Below are positions 1-12,045 of a stretch of DNA of 64,000 bases, in pieces. Within the stretch, counting starts at the first letter, position 1; each line of letters starts with the position of its first letter. The notes beneath the pieces were generated by a model. That model worked only from the letters and a program-made list of their open reading frames with translations, had not been told where the DNA came from and ran no database searches. This DNA comes from Nemertoderma westbladi (taxonomy: Eukaryota > Xenacoelomorpha > Nemertodermatida > Nemertodermatidae): assembly GCA_032718475.1 (NCBI GenBank), contig JAUCBJ010002659.1:62001-126000 (forward strand), read 5' to 3'. The position numbers and the translations under genes were made by a program.

Positions 1-2624
1 GTGAAGAAGAAGAAAGTGAAGAGCAAATATCATCGCATGTCAACCCAATGTATGCACATAACAATGATGCTAATCAAAAAGCTGTATCATACAATAAAAC
101 AGGCAATGGGAAGGTTGATATGCTGAAAAATCTAGCTGCTGCATCTTTGGAGCATGATGCAGGGTTATCTGCTTCTCAAAATACATGGAGTTTTGTTTCA
201 TATGTTGGAATTCCACTTTTTATGCGCCAATTTCGGGCAATGTTTACCAAACGTGTTCTTCATTCACGACGAAATCGTAAAATTTTAATTGCCCAACTTG
301 CTCTTCCTATATGTTCTACTATTTTTGCTCTTGCTGCAAATCTTTTAATTCCATTAAAAGGTGATTCCCCACCTTTGGTAATGGACATTTCTCAGTATGG
401 CCCCACCAAAGCTGCTTATCAATTATTTCCTGCATCATCTGTTTCTACTTTTGCAGACATTAATGAAACATATAGTAACTTTTTAACTGCAGCTGATGTT
501 GATGTTCTGCGAACTCCTGTGAGTGATACTCTAAACGATTACTTATTTAGGACAGGTGCCTCTGACCTTGGTGTTTATGTAAATGAATATATTGTTTCTG
601 GTGACTTTCATGTGGATGCTGATTCTGTTATAGCTACATCATATTTTAACAATCAACCTTTCCATTCTCCATCACAATCACTAAATGCTGTCAGTAATTC
701 TCTTCTAATGCTGTTAAGAGGATCATCCCGAATAACTACTATAAATTACCCATTGCCACGGACCTTAGAAGAGCAGACAAAGGATCAGAATTCAGGGGCC
801 AGTTCCTTTCAGGCTTTTATAATCGCCTTTTATGTTGGATTCGGAATGTCATTTCTGAGTGGGAGCTTTGTTTTGTTTCTGGTATCAGAGCGAGCAGTTG
901 GTGCAAAACATATTCAATATGTTTCTGGCGTTCGCCCTATTAACTTCTGGGCATCGACCTATGCATGGGATTTGATAAACATGCTTATACCTAACCTCTT
1001 AATACTTGTGGTTTTTGTGGCATTTGGAACTGAACCTTATATACTAGATGGCCGAATATGGATAGTTTTCTTGTTCCTTGTGATCTTCTCATTATCCATA
1101 CTACCTCTTATGTATTGCTTGCAGTTTTTATTTTCTGTTGCATCGACAGCCTTTGTTGTTTGCTCGATGCTCAACATTGTGTTTGGTATTCTTACGATGC
1201 TTGCTGTCTTTATACTCCGATTTATTGATGAAAGGGATATAGGCGATGCACTTGACTGGGGATTTAGTTTTATACCGAATTACTGTCTGGTTACCTGTGT
1301 GGTTAACATGTACCAAAACTATATCACGCTGGATACTTGCAATGCAAGTCCGCTTGTAAAGTTTGTGTGCGAATTGGAAAAAGGTAAAACCATTTTCTAC
1401 AGTGATAATTATCTTGCTTGGGAGACGCCCGGTATTGGCAGATACTTAGTGTTCATGATGGCAGAATGTGTTGTCCTTTGGGTTATCTTGTTTTTAATTG
1501 AAACCGGATTTGTAAGAAAAGTTATTCTGGCATGTTTTGCCATGGTGTGTAGAAAACAAGTAGACAATTATGATAATGATATCAACTCTTTACTTGATGA
1601 AGATGTTGCTCGTGAAAGAGGCATTGTAGACAATGCAAGAGATGCAAATTCCCATAAAGGTTTTGAATTCGTTATCGATCATTTGCATAAAGTTTACAAT
1701 CAGTTTAAGGTGAATCCTATAGTTGCGGTTAATGATGTGTGTTTGGCTGTTCCAAATGGTGAATGCTTTGGACTTTTAGGAGTTAATGGGGCTGGAAAGA
1801 CGAGCACTTTTAAAATGGCAACAGGAGATCTAATGATGACATCTGGAACAGCATATATTGGTGGATTTAACATTAGAAACCAATTACAGAATGCACAACA
1901 ACTAATGGGTTACTGTCCACAGTTTGATGCACTGATAGGACAGATGACGGGTTATGAAACATTGCAGATGTTTGCCAGACTCAGAGGTATACCAGAAAGA
2001 TACATTAACGAAATGTGTGTCGATTTAATTTCACAATTTTCACTTGAATTATTTGCTGACAAATTAACAGAGACTTATAGTGGTGGCAATAAACGCAAGT
2101 TGAGCACTGCTATAGCTGTTGTTGGCAATCCGAGTGTGATCTTCCTTGATGAGCCTACATCTGGTATGGATCCAGTGTCTAAGAGAGCAATCTGGAATGC
2201 ACTTAGTAAGGTTCGTGATCAGGGAAAATCCATAATAATAACATCGCATAGTATGGAGGAATGTGAAGCATTGTGCACTAGGCTAGCAATCATGGTCAAT
2301 GGTCAGTTTAAGTGCTTGGGATCTACTCAACATCTCAAATCAAAATTTGGCCAGGGATTTTCTGTTATTGCAAAATCCAAAACGTCGAATGGTGGTGATA
2401 TTAACAAAGTGAAAGATTTTATAGAAACCAAGTTTCCTGGCTCTTTACTGAAAGACCAACATCAAGGAATTGTTACCTACCAAGTTTTAGATCAATCGCT
2501 CAAATGGGCCTATTTATTTTCCACCATGGAAACTGCCAAAGAGGAATTAAATCTAGAAGATTATGCGGTGACCCAAACCACTTTGGAGCAAGTATTCTTA
2601 ATGTTTGCACGATCGCAGGTTTAG
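1..2624 (+). CDS. ABCA-family lipid transporter, C-terminal half (5' end outside window)
   Basis: An open frame enters from the left edge (codons start at base 3) and ends at TAG 2622-2624, so this is the 3' part of a gene. It encodes the linker after nucleotide-binding domain 1, transmembrane domain 2 with its large extracellular loop (about 340-780), a cluster of membrane helices (about 800-1540), then nucleotide-binding domain 2. Visible motifs are Walker A GVNGAGKTST (about 1780), the ABCA-type signature YSGGNKRKLS (about 2080), Walker B FLDEPTSGMDP (about 2145) and the H-loop SHSMEECEALC (about 2250). ABCA proteins are full-size ABC transporters that move phospholipids or sterols across membranes. 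The arrangement and C-terminus resemble the ABCA3/ABCA1 group. It is the upstream member of a tandem pair with the gene at 15055-24787, on the same strand. Family assignment is secure; orthology to a particular ABCA is not. Confidence 0.93.
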   Translation, partial: EEEESEEQISSHVNPMYAHNNDANQKAVSYNKTGNGKVDMLKNLAAASLEHDAGLSASQNTWSFVSYVGIPLFMRQFRAMFTKRVLHSRRNRKILIAQLALPICSTIFALAANLLIPLKGDSPPLVMDISQYGPTKAAYQLFPASSVSTFADINETYSNFLTAADVDVLRTPVSDTLNDYLFRTGASDLGVYVNEYIVSGDFHVDADSVIATSYFNNQPFHSPSQSLNAVSNSLLMLLRGSSRITTINYPLPRTLEEQTKDQNSGASSFQAFIIAFYVGFGMSFLSGSFVLFLVSERAVGAKHIQYVSGVRPINFWASTYAWDLINMLIPNLLILVVFVAFGTEPYILDGRIWIVFLFLVIFSLSILPLMYCLQFLFSVASTAFVVCSMLNIVFGILTMLAVFILRFIDERDIGDALDWGFSFIPNYCLVTCVVNMYQNYITLDTCNASPLVKFVCELEKGKTIFYSDNYLAWETPGIGRYLVFMMAECVVLWVILFLIETGFVRKVILACFAMVCRKQVDNYDNDINSLLDEDVARERGIVDNARDANSHKGFEFVIDHLHKVYNQFKVNPIVAVNDVCLAVPNGECFGLLGVNGAGKTSTFKMATGDLMMTSGTAYIGGFNIRNQLQNAQQLMGYCPQFDALIGQMTGYETLQMFARLRGIPERYINEMCVDLISQFSLELFADKLTETYSGGNKRKLSTAIAVVGNPSVIFLDEPTSGMDPVSKRAIWNALSKVRDQGKSIIITSHSMEECEALCTRLAIMVNGQFKCLGSTQHLKSKFGQGFSVIAKSKTSNGGDINKVKDFIETKFPGSLLKDQHQGIVTYQVLDQSLKWAYLFSTMETAKEELNLEDYAVTQTTLEQVFLMFARSQV

Positions 2625-5020
2625 AACTTTTTCCTTTAATGTTTTCGCATTTCTTGACTGATAGGTATGATTATATAATTTACTGGAGCTGATTTTGTAT
2701 ATTTATGTATCTATTATAACATTAAATTTGCCTTATTATTCTTACAAAATACATAACATGGTCGTTTGCGTTTAATAAACCATTCAATAATAATTATGTT
2801 TTGAAGTTAAAATACAATATTCAATATAACAGTATATTATAACTTTTCATATTGGGCTGCATTTGAATCTATTATAGACTGTTGATTATCCAAATGTGCT
2901 CATTATTGCATTACTTTTTATTTTGAACTTCGCTCACTGGGAAAAAATCGAAATACATATAAATTGTGTTGCTTTTCAAACAACGATGTAGTTGTTATTG
3001 TTGCTAATAAGTTAAAGAAAATATTTCAATTGTATTTTGCATAATATTCAATTTAAATCGTACTTCATGCTTTTTACATGAATGTAAAATTTTTTCTAAG
3101 AATATTTTATATAAAATTTTCATTTTGTTTTCCTTTATATTAAGGATATTATTATAAGGGCATATATTGCTGCATCATATATACATAGGTCAATGTATAT
3201 CAATGTATTGTTTAAAAATACAATGTAATAATGAAATTTGCATGAGATTGACACATACTTTATGCACTTTTGCTGTCTCAATGTTTACTTTTTCTTTGCT
3301 TTTTTTTTCTCCAATACTATATTACCGTACCTATTTGATGTTGGTACCTTTTTCCCCTCTGTTTTCGACCATCAATAACAACTAACAAGGTATCCATCCA
3401 CTCTTCTTAGATTTAGATATAAGTTAACATTAATTATCGTTAATAATTCCCTAGTTGTCGGAATAATATGTAGGTTTGCTATAAAGGGTGTTCAAAAATA
3501 TAATTGGGTGGTGGTTTTTCTACATACGATGTAGTCATTAATACAGGGAAAGGTATAATTTACTTTGTCACTTACTTTATTATATTTTTTTATGAACACC
3601 CGGTAGGCCATATATAATAAAAATAAAATGTTAATAAGTTACCGAAATGTAACAATTAATTATTATCTTAATTCTCAGTAGCCGGTCTTCTCTGTAGAAC
3701 ATGTAATGATCAGACTATATTAAACCTTATACCTTAACATTAATGTGTTAACTTTGTGTGTATCGCTAACAATCTATTTAATAGTTATTATTGTAGTTTA
3801 TTGTGCTAATTTATTGTGCATTATTCCATTTAGTGCAGATTTTAATGAGGGCTTTTATTTTAACCTTTAATGTACTAATTTATTTCATTTATAATTAAGA
3901 GGTAAATAAATTGTTTTAAATTGAATTGTTTTGCTTGATAATATTAATTTTAAATAAAACTGAAATCAGCGACCCCGAAAACCCCCATAAATATAATTTT
4001 AGCTCGGTGTTGTGCTTCCTTCATGTCAGACACTATTAACCAACGGGACCCCATACAGGTAGTTTTGCGCGGGAAGGTTTGAACTTTGAAGGTTTCTTTA
4101 TTATCTTTTCGATGGTATATCGTTTTCTACGCATTTTTCAACCACATTGGAGACATCAACAAATTTTAAGGGATTATTGTGTCATAAGAATCTGCCGTGA
4201 AATAAGTTACAAAGCCTTTACGTAGGTCTACTCACATCGACATTTATGGTACCGGGTGGCATAAGCGTATGGGAACCATATCCACTGTGGGGGGGGGGGG
4301 GGGGCAATGCCCGAATGTTCGCCCCCCTTGTCAATCACGGCACGGCCCTCCCAAAAAAAAAGTGGGGTGTCGCGTGGGTGCACCAAGAATATTAACTTAC
4401 TCGAAATATTTATATCTCTTATCACTTTCTTTATTTCTCATATATTGTGTTGTTAGTTAATGTTACACGTGATAATTGATCAGTGGCGTAATAAAGTTTC
4501 GGCCAAGAGTATGATAAATAAACCACGAAGTAAGTAAGGAGTGTACTGTAGGATAAAACATAAAAAGTAGATAATAATGAAGGAGAGGGATGCGGGGATG
4601 TATAGGGAGGCATTGCTGCCAGGATTGGAGAGGAAGTTAATGTAGTTCCTAATAGAACAAATTACGTTTAAATGATCAACCTCTTCTTATAGTATTTTAT
4701 TGAGAGCACGTGGGCCTAATGATTTAATGTAGTTCCTAATTAATATAGTTCCTAATAGGAATATTAATTATATCTGAATGTACATAAGAAGGAAGGCAAT
4801 ACTCAACATTTTTTAAACAAAGTTGAGATTTTCCACATCTAAATCAAAACTTTTTAACAATATAATATTTTGATAAAACTAACGCTTTTACCGCGGTTAC
4901 CGACATTACCCGTTGGTATATAACAGTGGCTACATCTCTGCAGTAATATATAATACTGTATGAAAAAAGGTCTTTAATACTCAAATATTTGTCCCCTATT
5001 TATACGGTTATTATGGTGCG
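2625..5020. other. AT-rich intergenic spacer
   Basis: Non-coding sequence after the first ABCA gene. A possible polyadenylation signal AATAAA lies near 2774, within plausible 3' UTR distance of the stop codon. A short TIR element lies at 3486-3601, and a G homopolymer near 4290-4305 precedes a C-rich patch. I see no ORF with coding character; the short frames in this stretch are chance. Confidence 0.6.
3486..3601. mobile_element. Short TIR element (MITE-like), 116 bp
   Basis: The segment begins GGGTGTTCAAAAATATA and ends with a near inverted copy, TATATTTTTTTATGAACACCC, in which the outer eight bases are an exact inverted match to GGGTGTTC. Between the arms is about 75 bp with no coding potential. 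No convincing target duplication is visible, so this could also be a chance or decayed inverted repeat. Confidence 0.35.
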
Positions 5021-5023
5021 ATG

Positions 5024-8000
5024 GGGCCGTGGCATTCGATCCTGGCAGCGTTAGGGCCGTGGCATTCGGTCCTGGTAGCATTAGGGCCATGGCATTCGGT
5101 CCTGGTAGCGTTAGGGCCGTGGCATTCAGTCCTGGTAGCGTTAGGGCCGTGGCATTCGGTCCTGGTAGCGTTAGGGCCGTGGCATTCGGTCTGGTAGCGT
5201 TAGGACCGTGGCATTCGGTCCTGGCAGCGTTAGGGCCGTGGCATTCGGTCCTGGTAGCGTTAGGGCCGCGGCATTCGGTCCTGGTAGCGTTAGGGCCATG
5301 GCATCCGGTCCTGGTAGCGTTAGGGCCGCGGCATTCGGTCCTGGTAGCGTTAGGGCTGTGGCATTCGGTCCTGGTAGCGTTAGGGCCGCGGCATTCGGTC
5401 CTGGTAGCGTTAGGGCCATGGCATCCGGTCCTGGTAGCGTTAGGGCCGCGGCATTCGGTCCTGGTAGCGTTAGGACCGTGGCATTCGGTCCTGGCAGCGT
5501 TAGGGCCGTGGCATTCGGTCCTGGCAGCGTTAGGGCCGCGGCATTCGGTCCTGGTAGCATTAGGGCCGTGGCATTCGGTCCTGGCAGCGTTAGGGCCGTG
5601 GCATTCGGTCCTGGTAGCGTTAGGGCCGCGGCATTCGGTCCTGGTAGCGTTAGGGCCGTGGCATTCGGTCTGGTAGCGTTAGGACCGTGGCATTCGGTCC
5701 TGGTAGCGTTAGGGCCATGGCATTCGGTCCTGGTAGCATTAGGGCCGCGGCATTCGGTCCTGGTAGCATTAGGGCCTTGGCATTCGGTTCTGGCAGCGTT
5801 AGGGCCGTGGCATTCGGTCCTGGTAGCGTTAGGGCCGCGGCATTCTGTCCTGGTAGCGTTAGGGCCGTGGCATTCGGTCCTGGTAGCGTTAGGGCCGTGG
5901 CATTCGGTCTGGTAGCGTTAGGGTCGTGGTATTCGATCCTGGCAGCGTTAGGGCCGTGGCATTCGGTCCTGGTAGCGTTAGGGCCGCGGCATTCGGTCCT
6001 GGTAGCATTAGGGCCGTGGCATTCGGTCCTGGCAGCGTTAGGGCCGTGGCATTCGGTCCTGGTAGCGTTAGGGCCGCGGCATTCGGTCCTGGTAGCGTTA
6101 GGGCCATGGCATCCGGTCCTGGTAGCGTTAGGGCCGCGGCATTCGGTCCTGGTAGCGTTAGGGCCGTGGCATTCGGTCCTGGTAGCGTTAGGGCCGTGGC
6201 ATTCGGTCTGGTAGCGTTAGGGTCATGGTATTCGATCCTGGCAGCGTTAGGGCCGTGGCATTCGATCCTGGTAGCGTTAGGGTCGTGGTATTCGATCCTG
6301 GCAGCGTTAGGGCCGTGGCATTCGGTCCTGGTAGCATTAGGGCCGTGGTATTCGTTCCTGGTAGCGTTAGGGCCGTGGCATTCGGTCCTGGTAGCGTTAG
6401 GGCCGTGGCATTCGGTCCTGGTAGCGTTAGGACCGTGGCATTCGGTCCTGGTAGCGTTAGGGCCGCGGCATTCAGTCCTGGTAGCATTATGGCCGTGGCA
6501 TTCGGTCCTGGTAGCGTTAGGGCCGTGGCATTTGGTCCTGGTAGCATTAGGGCCGTGGCATTCGGTCCTGGTAGCATTAGGGCCGTGGCATTCGGTCCTG
6601 GTAGCATTAGGGCCGTGGCATTCGGTCCTGGTAGCGTTAGGGCCGTGGTATTCGGTCCTGGTAGCGTTAGGGCCGTGGCATTCGGTCCTGCTGCGTTAGG
6701 GCCGCGGCATTCGGTCCTGGTAGCGTTAGGACCGTGGCATTCGGTCCTGGTAGCATTAGGGCCGTGGCATTCGGTCCTGGTAGCGTTAGGGCCGTGGCAT
6801 TCGGTCCTGGTAGCATTAGGGCCATGGCATTCGGTCCTGGTAGCGTTAGGGCCGTGGCATTCAGTCCTGGTAGCGTTAGGGCCGTGGCATTCGGTCCTGG
6901 TAGCGTTAGGGCCGTGGCATTCGGTCTGGTAGCGTTAGGACCGTGGCATTCGGTCCTGGCAGCGTTAGGGCCGTGGCATTCGGTCCTGGTAGCGTTAGGG
7001 CCGCGGCATTCGGTCCTGGTAGCGTTAGGGCCATGGCATCCGGTCCTGGTAGCGTTAGGGCCGCGGCATTCGGTCCTGGTAGCGTTAGGGCTGTGGCATT
7101 CGGTCCTGGTAGCGTTAGGGCCGCGGCATTCGGTCCTGGTAGCGTTAGGGCCATGGCATCCGGTCCTGGTAGCGTTAGGGCCGCGGCATTCGGTCCTGGT
7201 AGCGTTAGGACCGTGGCATTCGGTCCTGGCAGCGTTAGGGCCGTGGCATTCGGTCCTGGCAGCGTTAGGGCCGCGGCATTCGGTCCTGGTAGCATTAGGG
7301 CCGTGGCATTCGGTCCTGGCAGCGTTAGGGCCGTGGCATTCGGTCCTGGTAGCGTTAGGGCCGCGGCATTCGGTCCTGGTAGCGTTAGGGCCGTGGCATT
7401 CGGTCTGGTAGCGTTAGGACCGTGGCATTCGGTCCTGGTAGCGTTAGGGCCATGGCATTCGGTCCTGGTAGCATTAGGGCCGCGGCATTCGGTCCTGGTA
7501 GCATTAGGGCCTTGGCATTCGGTTCTGGCAGCGTTAGGGCCGTGGCATTCGGTCCTGGTAGCGTTAGGGCCGCGGCATTCTGTCCTGGTAGCGTTAGGGC
7601 CGTGGCATTCGGTCCTGGTAGCGTTAGGGCCGTGGCATTCGGTCTGGTAGCGTTAGGGTCGTGGTATTCGATCCTGGCAGCGTTAGGGCCGTGGCATTCG
7701 GTCCTGGTAGCGTTAGGGCCGCGGCATTCGGTCCTGGTAGCATTAGGGCCGTGGCATTCGGTCCTGGCAGCGTTAGGGCCGTGGCATTCGGTCCTGGTAG
7801 CGTTAGGGCCGCGGCATTCGGTCCTGGTAGCGTTAGGGCCATGGCATCCGGTCCTGGTAGCGTTAGGGCCGCGGCATTCGGTCCTGGTAGCGTTAGGGCC
7901 GTGGCATTCGGTCCTGGTAGCGTTAGGGCCGTGGCATTCGGTCTGGTAGCGTTAGGGTCATGGTATTCGATCCTGGCAGCGTTAGGGCCGTGGCATTCGA

Positions 8001-9503
8001 TCCTGGTAGCGTTAGGGTCGTGGTATTCGATCCTGGCAGCGTTAGGGCCGTGGCATTCGGTCCTGGTAGCATTAGGGCCGTGGCATTCGGTCCTGGTAGC
8101 GTTAGGGCCGTGGCATTCGGTCCTGGTAGCGTTAGGACCGTGGCATTCGGTCCTGGTAGCGTTAGGGCCGCGGCATTCAGTCCTGGTAGCATTATGGCCG
8201 TGGCATTCGGTCCTGGTAGCGTTAGGGCCGTGGCATTTGGTCCTGGTAGCATTAGGGCCGTGGCATTCGGTCCTGGTAGCATTAGGGCCGTGGCATTCGG
8301 TCCTGGTAGCATTAGGGCCGTGGCATTCGGTCCTGGTAGCGTTAGGGCCGTGGTATTCGGTCCTGGTAGCGTTAGGGCCGTGGCATTCGGTCCTGCTGCG
8401 TTAGGGCCGCGGCATTCGGTCCTGGTAGCGTTAGGACCGTGGCATTCGGTCCTGGTAGCATTAGGGCCGTGGCATTCGGTCCTGGTAGCGTTAGGGCCGT
8501 GGTATTCGGTCCTGGTAGCGTTAGGGCCGTGGCATTCGGTCCTGCTGCGTTAGGACCGTGGCATTCGGTCCTGGTAGCGTTAGGACCGTGGCATTCGGTC
8601 CTGGTAGCATTAGGGCCGTGGCATTCGGTCCTGGTAGCGTTAGGGCTGTGGCATTCGGTCCTGGTAGCATTAGGGCCGTGGCATTCGGTCCTGGTAGCAT
8701 TAGGGCCGTGGCATTCGGTCCTGGTAGCATTAGGGCCGTGGCATTCGGTCCTGGTAGCGTTAGGGCCGTGGTATTCGGTCCTGGTAGCGTTAGGGCCGTG
8801 GCATTCGGTCCTGCTGCGTTAGGGCCGCGGCATTCGGTCCTGGTAGCGTTAGGGCCGTGGCATTCGGTCCTGGTAGCGTTAGGGCCGTTGCATTCGGTCC
8901 TGGTAGCGTTAGGGCCGTGGCATTCGGTCCTGGTAGCGTTAGGGCCGTGGCATTCGGTACTGGTAGCATTAGGGCCGTGGCATTCGGTCCTGGTAGCGTT
9001 AGGGCCGTGGCATTCGGTCCTGGTAGCGTTAGGGCCGTGGTATTCGGTCCTGGTAGCGTTAGGGCCGTGGCATTCGGTCCTGCTGCGTTAGGGCCGCGGC
9101 ATTCGGTCCTGGTAGCGTTAGGGCCGTGGCATTCGGTCCTGGTAGCGTTAGGGCCGCAGCATTCGGTCCTGGCAGCGTTAGGGCCGTGGCATTCGGTCCT
9201 GGTAGCGTTAGGGCCGTGGCATTCGGTACTGGTAGCGTTAGGGCCGTTGCATTCGGTCCTGGTAGCGTTAGGGCCGTGGCATTCGGTCCTGGTAGCGTTA
9301 GGGCCGTGGCATTCGGTACTGGTAGCATTAGGGCCGTGGCATTCGGTCCTGGTAGCGTTAGGGCCGTGGCATTTGGTCCTGGTAGCGTTAGGGCCGTGGC
9401 ATTCGGTCCTGGTAGCATTAGGGCCTCGGCATTCGGTCCTGGCAGCGGTAGGGCCGTGGCATTCGGTACTGGTAGCGTTAGGGCCGTGCCATTAGGTCAG
9501 TAG
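5024..9503 (+). repeat. GC-rich minisatellite, 30-bp unit, about 149 copies, with higher-order structure
   Basis: A tandem array in which each 30-bp unit reads GGGCCGTGGCATTC followed by GGTCCTGGTAGCGTTA, with scattered substitutions. One-base-short units (GGTCTGG in place of GGTCCTGG) recur at about 5185, 5670, 5905 and 6205, and again 1735 bp further on at 6925, 7405, 7640 and 7945. The segment from about 5070 to 6805 is therefore duplicated as a block immediately downstream, with one 30-bp unit lost near 8075. From 8400 onward a shortened unit with GGTCCTGCTGCG repeats roughly every 270 bp. The period is a multiple of three, so all frames are open and decode as decapeptide repeats. There is no other evidence of coding. 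Confidence 0.95.
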
Positions 9504-9519
9504 GACGAGACTGCCTCCA

Positions 9520-9600
9520 AAACCAGGCAGGTTAGTAAAGGAGCAGGTTACAGAGCCGAGTTGAAAGGAGCCAAAACAATAAACGAGAGTTAGGAATATT
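9520..9600 (+). repeat. Single copy of the dispersed 68-bp unit between two minisatellites
   Basis: The stretch holds AAAGGAGCAGGTTACAGA and CCAAAACAATAAACGA. These are the two most conserved parts of the 68-bp unit that forms the core of the TIR elements at 15307-16813 and 62108-63490. It sits exactly between the 30-bp and the 15-bp arrays. Confidence 0.6.
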
Positions 9601-9639
9601 GTAGAATAGATTAATTGAGAATCAACAGTCAGATGTATG

Positions 9640-12045
9640 CTACTGTACGGGACCTAACGCTACGGGACCTAACGCTACAGGACCTAAAGCGCCAGAACCC
9701 AAAGCTACAGGACCTAATGCGCCAGAACCCAAAGCTACAGGACCTAAAGCTACGGGACCTAAAGCTCCAGGGCCTAACGCTACAGGACCTAAAGCGCCAG
9801 AACCCAAAGCTACAGGACCTAATGCGCCAGAACCCAAAGCTACAGGACCTAAAGCTACGGGACCTAAAGCTCCAGGGCCTAACGCTACAGGACCTAACGC
9901 TACAGGACCTAATGCGCCAGGTCCTAAAGCTACGGGACCTAAAGCTCAAGGACCTAACGCTACAGGACCTAATGCGCCAGGTCCTAAAGCTACGGGACCT
10001 AAAGCTCAAGGACCTAACGCTACAGGACCTAACGCTACAGGACCTAACGCTACGGGACCTAAAGCTACAGGACCTAACGCTACAGGACCTAACGCTACGG
10101 GACCTAAAGCTACAGGACCTAATGCGCCAGGTCCTAAAGCTACGGGACCTAAAGCTCAAGGACCTAATGCTACAGGACCTAACGCTACAGGACCTAACGC
10201 TACATGACCTAACGCTACGGGACTTAACGCTACAGGACCTAAAGCTAGGGACCTAACACTACGGGACCTAACGCAACAGGACCTAATGCGCCAGGACCTA
10301 AACCTGCGGGACCTAACGCTACAGGACCTACAGCTATGGGACCTAAAGCTCCAGGACCTAATGCGCCAGAACCTAAAGCTGCGGGACCTAACGCTACAGG
10401 ACCTAAAGCTACAGGACCTAATGCTACAGGACCTAACACTACAGGACCTAATGCGCCAGAACCTAAAGCTGCGGGACCTAACGCAACAGGACCTAACGCT
10501 ACAGGACCTAACGCTACAGGACCTAACGCTACAGGACCTAACGCTACATGACCTAACGCTACAGGACCTAACGCTACATGACCTAATGCTACAGGACCTA
10601 ACGCTACAGGACCTAACGCTACAAGACCTAACGCTACGGGACCTAACACAACAGGACCTAATGCGCCAGGACCTAAACCTGCGGGACCTAACGCTACAGG
10701 ACCTAATGCTACAGGACCTAAACCTGCGGGACCTAACGCTACAGGACCTAATGCTACAGGACCTAATGCTTCGGGACCTAACGCTACGGGACCCAATGCG
10801 CCAGAACCTAAAGCTATGGGACCTAACGCTACGGGACCTAATGCTACAGGACCTACAGCTATGGGACCTAAAGCTCCAGGACCTAACGCTACGGGACCTA
10901 ACGCTACAGGACCTAATGCTACGGGACCTAACGCTACAGGACCTACAGCTATGGGACCTAAAGCTCCAGGACCTAACGCTACGGGACCTAACGCTACAGG
11001 ACCTAACGCTACAGGACCTAATGCGCCAGAACCTAAAGCTGCGGGACCTAACGCTACGGGACCTAATGCGCCAGAACCTAAAGCTGCGGGACCTAACGCT
11101 ACGGGACCTAAAGCTACAGGACCTAACGCTACAGGACTTAACGCTACAAGACCTAAAGCTACAGGACCTAACGCTACAGGACTTAACGCTACAGGACCTA
11201 ACGCTACGGGACCTAACACAACAGGACCTAATGCGCCAGAACCTAAAGCTGCGGAACCTAACGCAACAGGACCTAATGCTACAGGACCTAACGCTACAGG
11301 ACCTAACGCTACAGGACCTAACGCTACAGGACCTAACGCTACAGGACCTAATGCGCCAGAACCTAACGCTATGGGACCTAAAGCTCCAGGACCTAACGCA
11401 ACAGGACCTAACGCTACGGGACCTAACGCTACGGGACCTAACGCTACAGGACCTAATGCTACATGACCTAACGCTTCAGGACCTAACGTTACAGGACCTA
11501 ACGCTACAGGACCTAACGCTACAGGACCTAATGCGCCAGAACCTAACGCTATGGGACCTAAAGCTCCAGGACCTAACGCAACAGGACCTAACGCTACGGG
11601 ACCTAACGCTACGGGACCTAACGCTACAGGACCTAATGCTACATGACCTAACGCTACGGGACCTAAAGCTACGGGACCTAACGCTATGGGACCTAAAGCT
11701 ACGGGACCTAACGCTATGGGACCTAAAGCTACAGGACCTAACGCTACAGGACTTAACTCTACAGGACCTAATGCGCCAGAACCTAAAGCTGCGGGACCTA
11801 ACGCTACAGGACCTAATGCTACAGGACCTAACGCTACAGGACCTAACGCTACGGGACCTAAAGCTACGGGACCTAACGCTATGGGACCTAAAGCTACAGG
11901 ACCTAACGCTACAGGACTTAACGCTACAGGACCTAATGCGCCAGAACCTAAAGCTGCGGGACCTAACGCTACAGGATCTAATGCTACAGGACCTAACGCT
12001 ACAGGACCTAACGCTACAGGACCTAATGCTACATGACCTCACGTA
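9640..12045 (-). repeat. 15-bp minisatellite, about 160 copies; inverted relative of the 30-bp array
   Basis: The plus-strand unit is GCTACAGGACCTAAC, with frequent variants GCTACGGGACCTAAC, GCGCCAGAACCTAAA and GCTCCAGGACCTAAA. The reverse complement of the neighbouring 30-bp unit begins TAACGCTACCAGGACC and continues with an AATGC block. It therefore matches this array (TAACGCTACAGGACC, then TAATGCGCC) in the opposite orientation. The period is a multiple of three and gives long frames of GPNAT-type pentapeptides on both strands, which I regard as a by-product of periodicity. Confidence 0.92.

Noticed and set aside
5029..9503. Plus and minus ORFs with AFGPGSVRAV or LPGPNATA repeats
   Set aside because: All frames of the 30-bp array are open. 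Frames switch at every one-base-short unit, which would not be tolerated in a gene.
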